Below are positions 48,587-57,831 of a stretch of 64,000 nt of DNA, piece by piece. Within the stretch, counting starts at the first letter, position 1; the number at the start of each line of letters is the position of its first letter. Both the position numbers and the translations under genes were made by a program. Source of the DNA: Pseudobacteriovorax sp. (GTDB lineage: Bacteria > Bdellovibrionota_B > Oligoflexia > Oligoflexales > Oligoflexaceae); assembly GCA_013215145.1 (NCBI GenBank), contig JABSRP010000037.1, positions 21,270 through 85,269 of the forward strand, given 5' to 3'. Under the pieces are notes generated by a model that saw nothing but the letters and a program-made list of their open reading frames with translations, ran no database searches and was not told where the DNA came from.

Positions 48587-50087
48587 ACGTGGGCATGACT
48601 GGAAAGGTAACTGGGCAGCTGGCTGGCGTCTCCTTACAAACTTCTTTCCAGAACTTGCCAGCGACATCGCAATATTTCTCGTCCTCTTCCTTCTTTTCGG
48701 TAAAAGCCCAGGCGAAGCCGTCTAGAAGATTCTCGAGCGCTTTTAGTGATTTGTCTTCCCACAGCTTGCTGGCATCAGTGTGCTTGACCTTTGCACCTGC
48801 ATCCTTGATAAAATTTACCTCTGTCTTCGTGGCTAAACCTTCGATCACAAGTCTCAGGTTCTCGCGAGGTAGAAAATCGGAGCTATTTTGCGTGAAAGGG
48901 AAAGGAAACGCCCAAGCATATTGTCCGCCATGACAGCTCCCGATGGGCCCTCCAAAGCGCACACCCTCGTAATAGAAATAGTCGTCATCGAGATCCCTGA
49001 CGGACGGAGTATAAACGAATGGGTAATCTTCGATGTTGTGATCATTCAAAGTCTGCCAGATAATTCTATCGGCAAGGCGAATGTTGATGGCACAGAAGGA
49101 ATCAGGCAGCACGGACTGACCGTCAACATTTGGTAGCCAAGAGGGTAACCAAGCACGAGGAAGCTCGATACTGACTGGGTTATCGGAGTCGTGCCCCCAC
49201 TCGACCACAAGCCTGTCGCTGTTGGTCAGGATGATTCCAGTTGGTATCTCAGGAAGCAGCGAAGTATCAACAGGCGGAGGCTCTACCTTGATAGATTCTC
49301 GGATCTCACAAGTATCACCGACCTCCCAGTTCAATCCTCCGCCACCGTCGCATCGGTCAAATCCAAAATCACCGTAGAGAGTGTCTATACCACTCTCACC
49401 GTAGAGCCAATCATTTCCTTCTCCACCGTCCATCTTGTCATTTCCTTCGCCACCGTATAGCCAATCGTTGCCAGCGCTACCGTCAATCTCGTCATCACCT
49501 TCGCCACCGAAAGACTCATCGTTGCCAGATCCACCGTTAAGATAGTCATTACCATTTCCGCCGTCCAACCTATCATCGCCTTCACCACCGGAGAGTCTAT
49601 CGTGACCGTCGAGCCCCATGAGCACGTCGTCTCCATCATGTCCATTGAGTCGATCATTATCGGGGCCACCGTAGAGTGTATCGCGACCTTTTCCACCGAG
49701 TAGAAGGTCGTAACCACGGCCCCCTCTCAGTTCATCGTCACCACCCTGACCAAACAAGGTGTCGTGACCAGATCCCCCACGGATAGTATCGTTACCTCCT
49801 CCGCCACAGATCACGTCATCACCACCGTAACCGTAGATACTGTCAGCAAAGATGGATCCTAGGATGACATCGGGACCGGGAGTTCCATGGCACGGGCCTC
49901 CTCGGCCGCATTTGATAGTAGGCACTAATCCTGAGCAGGAACCACCTGCGGTGACATCGCCAATAGTAGCGGACCGAGGAATAGCAGCACTACTGCTTGT
50001 TACGATAGAGGTTTCCCCCTGGACTGTTGCACTCAGATTAGTTATCGCAAGCCCCAAAAATATGCTTTGCGTTAAAATAGTTCTCAT
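48579..50087 (-). CDS. Secreted protein with RTX (hemolysin-type Ca-binding) repeats
   Basis: 502 residues. An N-terminal Sec-type signal (LGLAITNLSATVQG) is followed by about 60 residues. Then come eighteen nonapeptides of the GGxGxDxLx type (about 86-247; for example GGEGDDRLD and GGNGNDYLN), which bind Ca in a beta-roll. A C-terminal region of about 240 residues of unknown fold contains five Cys in its last 40 residues. Classical RTX proteins lack Sec signals and carry repeats next to a C-terminal type I signal; here both features are reversed. It could be a periplasmic or outer surface protein. Confidence 0.85.
   Translation of the reverse strand: MRTILTQSIFLGLAITNLSATVQGETSIVTSSSAAIPRSATIGDVTAGGSCSGLVPTIKCGRGGPCHGTPGPDVILGSIFADSIYGYGGDDVICGGGGNDTIRGGSGHDTLFGQGGDDELRGGRGYDLLLGGKGRDTLYGGPDNDRLNGHDGDDVLMGLDGHDRLSGGEGDDRLDGGNGNDYLNGGSGNDESFGGEGDDEIDGSAGNDWLYGGEGNDKMDGGEGNDWLYGESGIDTLYGDFGFDRCDGGGGLNWEVGDTCEIRESIKVEPPPVDTSLLPEIPTGIILTNSDRLVVEWGHDSDNPVSIELPRAWLPSWLPNVDGQSVLPDSFCAINIRLADRIIWQTLNDHNIEDYPFVYTPSVRDLDDDYFYYEGVRFGGPIGSCHGGQYAWAFPFPFTQNSSDFLPRENLRLVIEGLATKTEVNFIKDAGAKVKHTDASKLWEDKSLKALENLLDGFAWAFTEKKEEDEKYCDVAGKFWKEVCKETPASCPVTFPVMPTCY
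49347..49832. repeat. Eighteen 27-bp repeats encoding RTX nonapeptides
   Basis: On the + strand the unit resembles GTCATCACCTTCGCCACCG, repeated with substitutions about every 27 bp. It encodes one GG-x-G-x-D-x-L-x nonapeptide each. Confidence 0.9.
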
Positions 50088-50338
50088 TGGTCCTCCTGGT
50101 ATAAGGAATTATTTAAGGCAGAAGGACCTTATCCAGCAAGATGCACCGACTCAATGGAATAACGATAATTGTAGAAAGTTAGACGGTACAAAATGTATTG
50201 GTTCTATATTTAATAACGCGTAATATTCGTAATTTGCTGAAATTAACAAAATTTTTTATATCCAGATCCAGCAAATTGACTCCCAAAACAAAAGATCCTA
50301 TAATTTCGCTATAGCTTCCAACTACATCTGGATCGCAT

Positions 50339-51307
50339 ATGTTTCATATAGTTTTTGTCCTATGTTCTTTGCTATTAACGTCCTGTATTACGGCTCCATC
50401 ACGCCTCTCAATCAGCAAAGGCGGGTACACAAGGGCCCAGATTTTAGAGACTATGTATGCGAGAACTCCAGATTACCGAAGATGTTATGTAGAGTTGACA
50501 AAACGAGTCGGTCTAGTATCAGAGATGTTTGCTATCCGATTTACCGTCACAAAAGATCAAACTATCGAAAATATCAACGTCTACCATGGGAAACATAGCG
50601 ATGAGACTGCGAAAAATTGCTATCGTTCTGTGACTCATAGTCTAAAGTTTGGGACTCCGAGACTAAATCGAAGTACCTCGGTGGTTTTTCCTTTTGAATT
50701 CGATCCGAAAGTCCTAAAAATCTCATATGCCTCAGAGACGCAAACATTCCACTTCCAAGAATCTGATTTACAAGAAAAAGACTCTAAATTAGCAGAAAAT
50801 ACCTGCGGTACAAATCAGGACCAAAAATGTGAGTTGGTTGCTACGATTCATCAGGCAGAGTGTGCGGGAATATCTTGGTCTACAAAGGAAAAATTCCATG
50901 TCATCAAGGCAAAGACTGAATCGAGCGCAAAAAATAAAGCAGAGTCGTATTGCAAAAGCAAGCAGTGCGAATGGACTCAAGTTTATTGTGCCTATCAAGA
51001 CGAATCAAACGTCTTTCGCAAAGAAGAGGACGTTCACAAAGCTGTTATGGCGAAATCAAATTCTTTGCGGAGTTGCTACAATCAGCTTAGAAAGCGTCAG
51101 CCAGGGTTGTTTGGTTCGATTGATATCACCTTAAATATCAATCAAGACGGCACACTAGTTGATTCGGGAATTTCGTCGGTATCTGATGGCTTTAAAAATC
51201 AACCTAAATTTCAGAAGTGTATTAACGACAAGATTGCATCATGGAAGCTGCCACGATTAAAAACGACGGATTCTCTCAAAAAAACCTTCACCATCACCTA
51301 TAAATAA
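50339..51307 (+). CDS. Lipoprotein with two AgmX/PglI-type C-terminal domains
   Basis: 322 residues with a lipoprotein signal ending LLTSCIT. Two halves each contain a domain with the pattern RxCY followed by a strand and a later Cys before a hydrophobic tail. The first is YRRCYVELTKRVG to NCYRSVTH; the second is LRSCYNQLRKRQPG to KCINDKIASWKLPR. This is the signature of AgmX/PglI C-terminal (TonB-like energy-coupling) domains found in gliding and secretion proteins. Between them is a Cys-rich segment (about 160-235). Duplication in one lipoprotein is unusual. Role is unknown. Confidence 0.65.
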   Translation: MFHIVFVLCSLLLTSCITAPSRLSISKGGYTRAQILETMYARTPDYRRCYVELTKRVGLVSEMFAIRFTVTKDQTIENINVYHGKHSDETAKNCYRSVTHSLKFGTPRLNRSTSVVFPFEFDPKVLKISYASETQTFHFQESDLQEKDSKLAENTCGTNQDQKCELVATIHQAECAGISWSTKEKFHVIKAKTESSAKNKAESYCKSKQCEWTQVYCAYQDESNVFRKEEDVHKAVMAKSNSLRSCYNQLRKRQPGLFGSIDITLNINQDGTLVDSGISSVSDGFKNQPKFQKCINDKIASWKLPRLKTTDSLKKTFTITYK

Positions 51308-51350
51308 GGGATGGCAATATACCGTGACGCCGTACAAATTCATAGACTCC

Positions 51351-52058
51351 CTAGGCGTCTTCCTTCTTCAACGCCGTGAAATCGATTTCAATCTCATTAT
51401 TGATAGCCAGAACCTGCCAACTAGCATCTGCCATGAGCTTGACTGTAGCTACATAGAGAGTGTCATCATCCAACTGCCACTGATCAGGGCCCACCAACAT
51501 TAGGACTCTCTCTCCCCCCTTTTGATATAAATAATAGGTTTCTCCGTGAACGGGAACAAAGTTAAATTTAGCCTTAAGAATCTCAAGAGAGATCAGATAC
51601 TTCTCTTGGATAGACTCCACTTGATTTTTGATGAGTTGAACCTGCTCATCGATTAGCTGTAGTGAAGCGTCAGCAGCAATATTAGACTCTTTGTCTTGGA
51701 CACCGGGCAGCATGAGAAGTGTATCCTTCTTTCGGCTTAGAAATGAAAGCTGCTCCTGCAAGGGGTTCAATTGAATCTCTGCATGTTCATACATGGCTTT
51801 AAGGGCTTTTTCCTTCATACTATCGTAATCAGTAGGAATTACGAGAGCAGAACCCCTGTTATGCCCGTAAGGAAGAGTCATGGGTGTATCTGTTGACAGT
51901 ATTTGTAGCTTTTTTCTTTCTGAAGACCACTCTTTATCTTTTTTCTTCGAGCTCATAAAGGTTGTATTCCTTCTTTGATTTGTACCAACTCTGATCGGAT
52001 CTTCTCCTTTGGCCGGTAGACTTCTGCCAAACTCTAGCACGTAATTGCCAAAGATCAA
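51351..52058 (-). CDS. DUF2452 (C1orf50-like) protein
   Basis: 235 residues without signal peptide. Conserved-looking stretches EDPIRVGTNQRRNTTF, RGSALVIPTDYD and ALKAMYEHAEIQL fit this family, which occurs in some bacteria and in animals (C1orf50). So do NFVPVHGETYYLYQK and VGPDQWQ...TVKLMADASWQVL. Function is unknown. Full length. Cytoplasmic. It is not obviously tied to its neighbours. Confidence 0.75.
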   Translation of the reverse strand: MIFGNYVLEFGRSLPAKGEDPIRVGTNQRRNTTFMSSKKKDKEWSSERKKLQILSTDTPMTLPYGHNRGSALVIPTDYDSMKEKALKAMYEHAEIQLNPLQEQLSFLSRKKDTLLMLPGVQDKESNIAADASLQLIDEQVQLIKNQVESIQEKYLISLEILKAKFNFVPVHGETYYLYQKGGERVLMLVGPDQWQLDDDTLYVATVKLMADASWQVLAINNEIEIDFTALKKEDA

Positions 52059-52145
52059 AGGTCGTTCACATAGAGTTACCTTTCCAAAATGCCTCTTTTT
52101 TCAGCTTGTATCTGCCGTATATGGATTATTTGAGGAAAAGTCTCC

Positions 52146-52436
52146 CTATAGGGAATCTGCCAGAAGCAGGTAGTCTTCAACGTCTTCATTCCAATCATCA
52201 TCGCCAAAGTATGAGTAATCAGCGATACTATCTTGATAGGATTCTGATGGATTTCTCCAAGAGGGCCACAACATCACTAAAAATACGGCGGTTACCATAG
52301 CAAATGGGACAAAAAGCCTTATTTTTCGAGTAGTACCTCTAGTTTTTGATGCAGCCAGAATTTTCTGCAACTCTTGAGGGTCAGAGTCTCCCTCAGGAAT
52401 ACCTTTCAGGAAGGCTTTTATTCTATCATCAGTCAT
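52146..52436 (-). CDS. Putative anti-sigma factor, single membrane span
   Basis: ATG 52436 (97 codons) overlaps the sigma gene by 8 bp. A cytoplasmic part of about 45 residues (DRIKAFLKGIPEGDSDPQEL) is followed by one membrane helix (LFVPFAMVTAVFLVMLWP) and an acidic tail. Size and position immediately after an ECF sigma gene match a membrane anti-sigma that sequesters the sigma factor. The ZAS Cys/His motif is not seen, so it is a minimal or divergent type. Confidence 0.65.
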   Translation of the reverse strand: MTDDRIKAFLKGIPEGDSDPQELQKILAASKTRGTTRKIRLFVPFAMVTAVFLVMLWPSWRNPSESYQDSIADYSYFGDDDWNEDVEDYLLLADSL

Positions 52437-52962
52437 AATCTTCCCTCCAGAGTTTGGCAAATTTTTTCTTACCATGAAATAATCTTGTTTTCACAGTACC
52501 TAACGGTATTTTTTCTATTTCAGCAATCTCGTTGAGACTCAGCTCCTCCAAAAAAAATAATACCATCACTTTTCTATGGTTGAACGATATGCGTTCGAGA
52601 AACATCTCTATTTCACTACGACTTACGGTTTTATGAGATCCCTCGAGCAGCTCATGTTTCTGTCTTACGAAGGCTTCTTTAATGCGGCGCAAAGAGTAGG
52701 TTTTCCTTTGAAAGTCTTTCGCGCAGTTTAGTGCAATACGATAAATCCATGTTTGAATATTACTTTTCTGCGCGAAAGAATCCAGTGCCCCATGAATTTT
52801 GATAAAGGTCTCTTGGACTGCATCATCAATGTCATCAGGATGAACCATCCGCGCAAGTACCCTTCGAACCATGGGCGCATAAGCACTATATAGGTCGGAA
52901 AAGGACCCTGAGAATGAGGGCATATCTGCCCCCACCTCTGGCCCTATGTTATCTGGATTCAT
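52429..52962 (-). CDS. ECF-type RNA polymerase sigma factor
   Basis: 177 residues. Region 2 is DLYSAYAPMVRRVLARMV and DIDDAVQETFIKIHGAL, followed by NIQTWIYRIALNCAKDFQRK. Region 4 is SFNHRKVMVLFFLEELSLNEIAEIEKIPLGTVKTRLFHGKKKFA. Start ATG overlaps the Spy-like gene's stop by 4 bp and the anti-sigma follows by 8 bp overlap, so all three form a compact operon. It likely drives an envelope response. A promoter site is not identified. Confidence 0.92.
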   Translation of the reverse strand: MNPDNIGPEVGADMPSFSGSFSDLYSAYAPMVRRVLARMVHPDDIDDAVQETFIKIHGALDSFAQKSNIQTWIYRIALNCAKDFQRKTYSLRRIKEAFVRQKHELLEGSHKTVSRSEIEMFLERISFNHRKVMVLFFLEELSLNEIAEIEKIPLGTVKTRLFHGKKKFAKLWREDYD

Positions 52963-53387
52963 GGATTGTTGCCTTGGAACTCATGCCCTGATTTTTTTGG
53001 ACGATGCAGCTCTTTCAACTCGTGAAAGCGGCTCCGCTGCTCGGCTGTCAAGACCTTTCTGATCTGTAGCATATTCTCAAATCTGAACTGCGATAATTTA
53101 GCCTTTAAGTTCTCAAGAGACGCAAATGCTTTTCTAAGGTCTTCGTCCGACGCATTCGATTTTAATAGTTCTTGAAAGGCTCTTCGTTGCGCCTTCATTT
53201 CCTGCCTTTGGGCTCTCATAGCTGCGCGCGAATTTTGTCGTATCTCAGTCATCTTAGTTTTTTGAGACTCATCAAGATCCAATTGTTCTAGAATATGCTT
53301 CAAGTGTTTACCTGGCCCTCCAGGTCGCGACAGAGCGGGAGCTGACAACGCAAGCATCAAGGGCAATGCAAATAAGAACTTTTTCAT
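52959..53387 (-). CDS. Spy/CpxP-like periplasmic protein (LTXXQ-type)
   Basis: The second ATG (53387) opens the signal peptide (KKFLFALPLMLALSAPALS); 142 residues. The mature part is highly helical and basic. DLDESQKTKMTEIRQNSRAAMR and VLTAEQRSRFHEL are LTxxQ-like motifs as in Spy and CpxP/CnrX proteins. It should be a periplasmic chaperone or sensor and is the first gene of the operon with an ECF sigma and anti-sigma, comparable to CnrX/CpxP-type control of a sigma factor by a periplasmic sensor. Confidence 0.8.
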   Translation of the reverse strand: MKKFLFALPLMLALSAPALSRPGGPGKHLKHILEQLDLDESQKTKMTEIRQNSRAAMRAQRQEMKAQRRAFQELLKSNASDEDLRKAFASLENLKAKLSQFRFENMLQIRKVLTAEQRSRFHELKELHRPKKSGHEFQGNNP

Positions 53388-53647
53388 AAATACCTCCAAT
53401 ACTAAATTTTACGAACTGTTAGACGCTTCCACCAAGAGAAAGGTTCAATATTTCCAGAAATTTCGTTAAATGACTATAATCTTTGAGATATATTTACCAT
53501 TAACATCTCAAATGTCCTCATCTCATAAATGCTCTCCAACCCAGAACTTCTACTTAAAATAAGATTTCAGGTAGTTGCTATCGCATCTTTCTCAAGCAGA
53601 AAGGTAAAATTCCTAATATTCCTCAACTTTTATCCGATTACTCCGCT

Positions 53648-55609
53648 ATGAACCGGTACATAACATACATATCTGATAGCAGCTTGCTATTCCATGTTGC
53701 TTACTTTGCAATAGGATTTCAATTATTTCTGTCAAGTTCTGTTATGGCAAAAATCAATACCCCTTTTGTCAATGGAATCTCCTACATCGAGGACCAGCAC
53801 AGCGTGCTTTCCTTTGAAGATTTAGATTTCAGCAACAGTTCAATCATTTATGGCGACCGCATTAATTTTAGCTACACCCAATCCAAAATCTGGTATCGAG
53901 CTATCATCAATCCAGACTTGCCTCCAGGTGAATATTTGTTAGAACTCAGCTATGCCCCGCTAGATAGTATCCAGTTTTTCTGGCTAGAGGATGGAGAATT
54001 AATAGAATCATCGGAAACTGGTGCTTCCTATGATTTCTCTACAAGACAGATCCCACATCGCAAGTTTCTATTCCGGTTTGAAATCGATGAATCTAAGACT
54101 ACAGAATTGATTTGGTCCATTAAAGCTCTGACCTCTCACTCAACTAAAGTCCTTGTTCATACTAGAGAATCTTTCAATAGTCATGACGTCTATGATTTAT
54201 CGATTCAGATGGTTTATTTTGGAATGATGATCGTCATGTTCATCTACAACGCTTTTATCTTTTTGACATTGAGGAGTCGGTCATATTTTTTCTATCTCAT
54301 CTATATTGCCAGCGTCACAACTTTCCTAGCCGCCCAACAAGGTATTGATCGTCAATTCTTATGGTCTACAGACCCTACGATTCTTCAGGGAGTTTTTGTA
54401 GCTTGCTTCGGACTCATTGCTTGGTCATTTATGCACTTTACGAAGTATTATTTAGGTCTTCGAAGTCCATCCATAATCTGGACCATTAGGATAATGTCCA
54501 TAGTTCTTTGGTCTTTGATCGGCTCCATGGCTTTCCTTTCCTTAACCATGGTCTCAAAAACCCTAAATACCATAGCCTTTTTTGTCAGTATGTGGTGCGT
54601 TCTTATTTCCATGATAGAGTTAAGAAGAGGCAATAAAAATGCAGGCCTTTTCCTACTTGCCTTTGTATTTATGGTTGCTGGTGTATCTGGCCAAACTCTG
54701 GAAAAAGCCGGGATGATAAGTGATTCATTTATAGTAAGTTGGGGGATGCATATTGGGAGTATGATTGATGTAACCATATTATCCTTCGCCTTAGTTCGGC
54801 GATTCCATGTGATTCAAGAGAGAAACTTATCCATTCAAAGAGATGCTGTAAAAAAAGAAAAGGAGAGTAATGAACGAATTCGACATAGTTACAAACAGCT
54901 GGCAAAGGTTTTCTATCCTCATCAAATAGATCAAATGGAGGCTGGCATCGAATTAGAAAAAACCATGCCGACTCATGCATCTGAGGGTATTGTGATTGCC
55001 TTTGATATCATTCAGAGCTCAAAGCTCCATCATCCTAGACTCAAAGACTTTATGGAATCAGCAGTTCATGACTGCATGGAGATACTAAATGAAAACTACG
55101 ATAAAAAAGACTTGATTGCTAACGGCTACAGAATCAAAGAGCTCGGCGATGGGTTCCTCTGCTCCATAAGCTACCCGTTCCAAGTACCCTCGAAATCTAG
55201 TAAAGAGAGCCTGGCCATTCAATTGGCTGAACGTTTTATTGCTAGCTTCGAAAAATCTGTTCTTAAGTTCTCCTTCACCCATCCAGTTTTTTGTGCCATT
55301 GGGATAGCAAAGGGTGATTTACAAGGCTATTACCCTCGGTCAGGCACCAAAGAGTACGATCTTTTTGGCAAAGGGATTGTCTTAGCAACACGCTATGAGA
55401 GCATCCGAAAAAGAATTTCATGCCTAAACGGGGGTCACGTTGTGGTCCTTCAAAATAAAATCTATGAATCACTGACACCTGCTGAGCAAAAGTTTTACCA
55501 GAAACACCAACTTCAGACCGAAGAGTTCATTGAAGAGGATCCCAAAGCAACCTGCCTTCACTATCAATTGATCCCATTCCTTGAGACTCAGAAAAAGCAG
55601 TCTGCTTAG
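53648..55609 (+). CDS. 7TMR-DISM adenylate/guanylate cyclase
   Basis: 653 residues. A signal-like helix (residues 12-35) is followed by a periplasmic DISMED2-like beta domain (about 40-175), seven helices (about 185-385) and a coiled coil (about 390-420). The class III cyclase domain has metal-binding Asp453 in AFDIIQSS and Asp501 in KELGDGFLC. It would turn an extracellular signal into cAMP or cGMP. No kinase domain is present, so the 7TMR-DISM sensor is used here with a third output type in the window. Monocistronic. Confidence 0.85.
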   Translation: MNRYITYISDSSLLFHVAYFAIGFQLFLSSSVMAKINTPFVNGISYIEDQHSVLSFEDLDFSNSSIIYGDRINFSYTQSKIWYRAIINPDLPPGEYLLELSYAPLDSIQFFWLEDGELIESSETGASYDFSTRQIPHRKFLFRFEIDESKTTELIWSIKALTSHSTKVLVHTRESFNSHDVYDLSIQMVYFGMMIVMFIYNAFIFLTLRSRSYFFYLIYIASVTTFLAAQQGIDRQFLWSTDPTILQGVFVACFGLIAWSFMHFTKYYLGLRSPSIIWTIRIMSIVLWSLIGSMAFLSLTMVSKTLNTIAFFVSMWCVLISMIELRRGNKNAGLFLLAFVFMVAGVSGQTLEKAGMISDSFIVSWGMHIGSMIDVTILSFALVRRFHVIQERNLSIQRDAVKKEKESNERIRHSYKQLAKVFYPHQIDQMEAGIELEKTMPTHASEGIVIAFDIIQSSKLHHPRLKDFMESAVHDCMEILNENYDKKDLIANGYRIKELGDGFLCSISYPFQVPSKSSKESLAIQLAERFIASFEKSVLKFSFTHPVFCAIGIAKGDLQGYYPRSGTKEYDLFGKGIVLATRYESIRKRISCLNGGHVVVLQNKIYESLTPAEQKFYQKHQLQTEEFIEEDPKATCLHYQLIPFLETQKKQSA

Positions 55610-55641
55610 TCGACGATTCTTTGAGTTCTCAGTTTAAGATA

Positions 55642-57555
55642 TCAAAGCTTAAGGTGCTCAATGTAAAAGTCCAACTCACGATTCATGGAGTCGAGAATAT
55701 TTTTTGCATCTCGAAATCCATGACCCTCTTTTTCATAGAGATGGTACTCACAAGGTATCCCATTTTTTTTCAGAGCAGCGACCACTAACTCCGACTGGTT
55801 TGGCAAAACGACTTTGTCATCGGCCCCTTGAAAGATTATCAATGGTCTATCAATACGATCCAACACAAAACTAGGGGATCTTTCTTTGTAGACGGGATCA
55901 TCGAGATTTTCACTACCTACGAGCGCAAAAGGATAGAAGGCCTCTAGTTTATGAGTCTCTTCAGCGAGCAATCGAATATCAGAAACTCCAAAATAATTGG
56001 CCCCCACCTTCATAGTATCGGGATAGAAAGCCATGGTTGCTAGCACTAAATAACCGCCGGCGCTGCCGCCACGGATGGCCACTTTTTCAGGATCGCAATA
56101 GCCTTCTGAGACCACGTGCTTGACTGCATAAATACAGTCCTGCACATCAAACAAGCCCCAAGTTCCAATAAGCTTGTGCCGGTACTCTCGGCCATAGCCG
56201 GTACTACCACGATAATTCACGTCAAGGACAGCAAATCCACGGGTTGTCCAAAACTGAACAGCACTCTTGTAATGCCTATTGCTATGAGCAGTAGGACCGC
56301 CGTGAACCATAACGACGACTGGAGGTTTTTCACCGTTTGGTCCCTGATAGCGGCAGTTGAGAGGCTCATAAAAATTCGCATAGGCTATACTACCGTCTTT
56401 AGTTGGGTAGGCTAGATGCTGAGCCTGGGAAGCACTCGCAGCAGAAAACTCTGAAAGCTCTTCTGATTTGAAGTATGTCGATAGGTCTAACGTTTTCAGG
56501 TCCAATGAAACAATCTCAGGAGGGGCGTTATGACTACAGGAGGTAAAATAGATCTGATGACTCACATCGTCGATGACAAGACCCGACGCAAAGCCCTGGA
56601 CACCTGCAATCTCCTCAGCTTTCCCTGACCTGCGTTCGATGCGAATGAGTTTTTCATCGGCATCCTTGATGCAAATAGCTAATAAATGACCATCACCTAC
56701 GTCCCAGACGGTATCGATCCCTAGCATCCAAGGTGGATGCCCCAGCTCGCCATCAACATCGCTGATTTTTTCCGCTTGGCCTCCTGCCTGAGACTGATAC
56801 AGACTCCAAAGCCCGTCTCGATCACTAACAAACAAGATGCGATCTTGAGCATCAAACATCACGTTGCAAACACATTCCTCTGCGTCCCAAGCAGAAACAG
56901 GCTGGCAGTCTGAGCGTGTTTTCTCTTGCTCATCTAATACGACAGAATAGGCTGATGCTTGAAAAAATGGCATATTAGGGAAATCCCAGGCTGTGAACAC
57001 CAAACGATTGCTGCCACTATTCACGGCCAGGCTATTGAAGTGATCAAATCCACTGACAAGGGTGGATATATCACCAGACTGCGGATCGATACTAACGATT
57101 TTAGCTAGGGGATGTTGGGTTTCCTTGGTAAATTCTTCAGAAACCGCCAGGATCAACTTACGGCGGTGGTCCCAAATCAGGTTACCGAAACGAGTCTCTG
57201 CAGCATGAGTGATCCTGCGCGCCTGATCTGGCGTGCCATAAATATTTGTGACCTCATAAATATCTTGATCTGAAAAATTGACAAAATAGCAGGAGTCTCC
57301 AACAACCATGACTCCTTGCCCACCATACTCTTGGATGCGCGTTCTCAAATTACATGTCTTACCCACAAGGTCTACGACCTCACCTTGTGGGCTTAACCGA
57401 ACCAACCCCACCCGTCCGTTTTCCAGTGGTTTAGTCTGAATAGCAATAAGATGAGCATTGCGGGCGGCAATGGCAGTCGTCATCTGTCGATTTGCGAGAT
57501 CCGTTGCCGCAATTTCCGAGGGCCATTTACCAAAGGGAAGACTTTCTTTTTGCAT
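55642..57555 (-). CDS. S9 family (prolyl oligopeptidase-like) peptidase
   Basis: 637 residues without signal peptide. A beta-propeller-like N-terminal part (about 20-370) is followed by an alpha/beta hydrolase: VMVHGGPTAHS oxyanion region, GYGREYR, IRGGSAGGYL (Ser498), QGADDKVVLP (Asp579) and EGHGFRD (His612). Typical length and architecture of acylaminoacyl/dipeptidyl peptidases, cytoplasmic. Degrades short peptides. Convergent with the cyclase gene. Confidence 0.92.
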   Translation of the reverse strand: MQKESLPFGKWPSEIAATDLANRQMTTAIAARNAHLIAIQTKPLENGRVGLVRLSPQGEVVDLVGKTCNLRTRIQEYGGQGVMVVGDSCYFVNFSDQDIYEVTNIYGTPDQARRITHAAETRFGNLIWDHRRKLILAVSEEFTKETQHPLAKIVSIDPQSGDISTLVSGFDHFNSLAVNSGSNRLVFTAWDFPNMPFFQASAYSVVLDEQEKTRSDCQPVSAWDAEECVCNVMFDAQDRILFVSDRDGLWSLYQSQAGGQAEKISDVDGELGHPPWMLGIDTVWDVGDGHLLAICIKDADEKLIRIERRSGKAEEIAGVQGFASGLVIDDVSHQIYFTSCSHNAPPEIVSLDLKTLDLSTYFKSEELSEFSAASASQAQHLAYPTKDGSIAYANFYEPLNCRYQGPNGEKPPVVVMVHGGPTAHSNRHYKSAVQFWTTRGFAVLDVNYRGSTGYGREYRHKLIGTWGLFDVQDCIYAVKHVVSEGYCDPEKVAIRGGSAGGYLVLATMAFYPDTMKVGANYFGVSDIRLLAEETHKLEAFYPFALVGSENLDDPVYKERSPSFVLDRIDRPLIIFQGADDKVVLPNQSELVVAALKKNGIPCEYHLYEKEGHGFRDAKNILDSMNRELDFYIEHLKL

Positions 57556-57831
57556 GTTTAATCACCTTAAGTCGAGACATCACTGTCGGCAACTCTCCTG
57601 CTTGGGCAAGAAAAGTACCTTTAGTTTCGCATTCCTAAACTAATCGGATGGCGATACCTAAATTAACCTACCATTCCAGATTAGTCTTTTGAAAGGTGAA
57701 ATTGAACACAAAATAACGACAATCATTCATTGTTCGTCAAGCCACTGGGAGGGTAACTGTCATTCAATGAAGCAATTCCCCATACAGTTAGTTTATAAAC
57801 TCTCATTTAGTACCCAGTGGCAATAGAAACC

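Noticed and set aside
49347..49832. Rightward open frames across the RTX repeats
   Set aside because: Shadows of the repeat-coding strand; period-three bias is that of the leftward gene.
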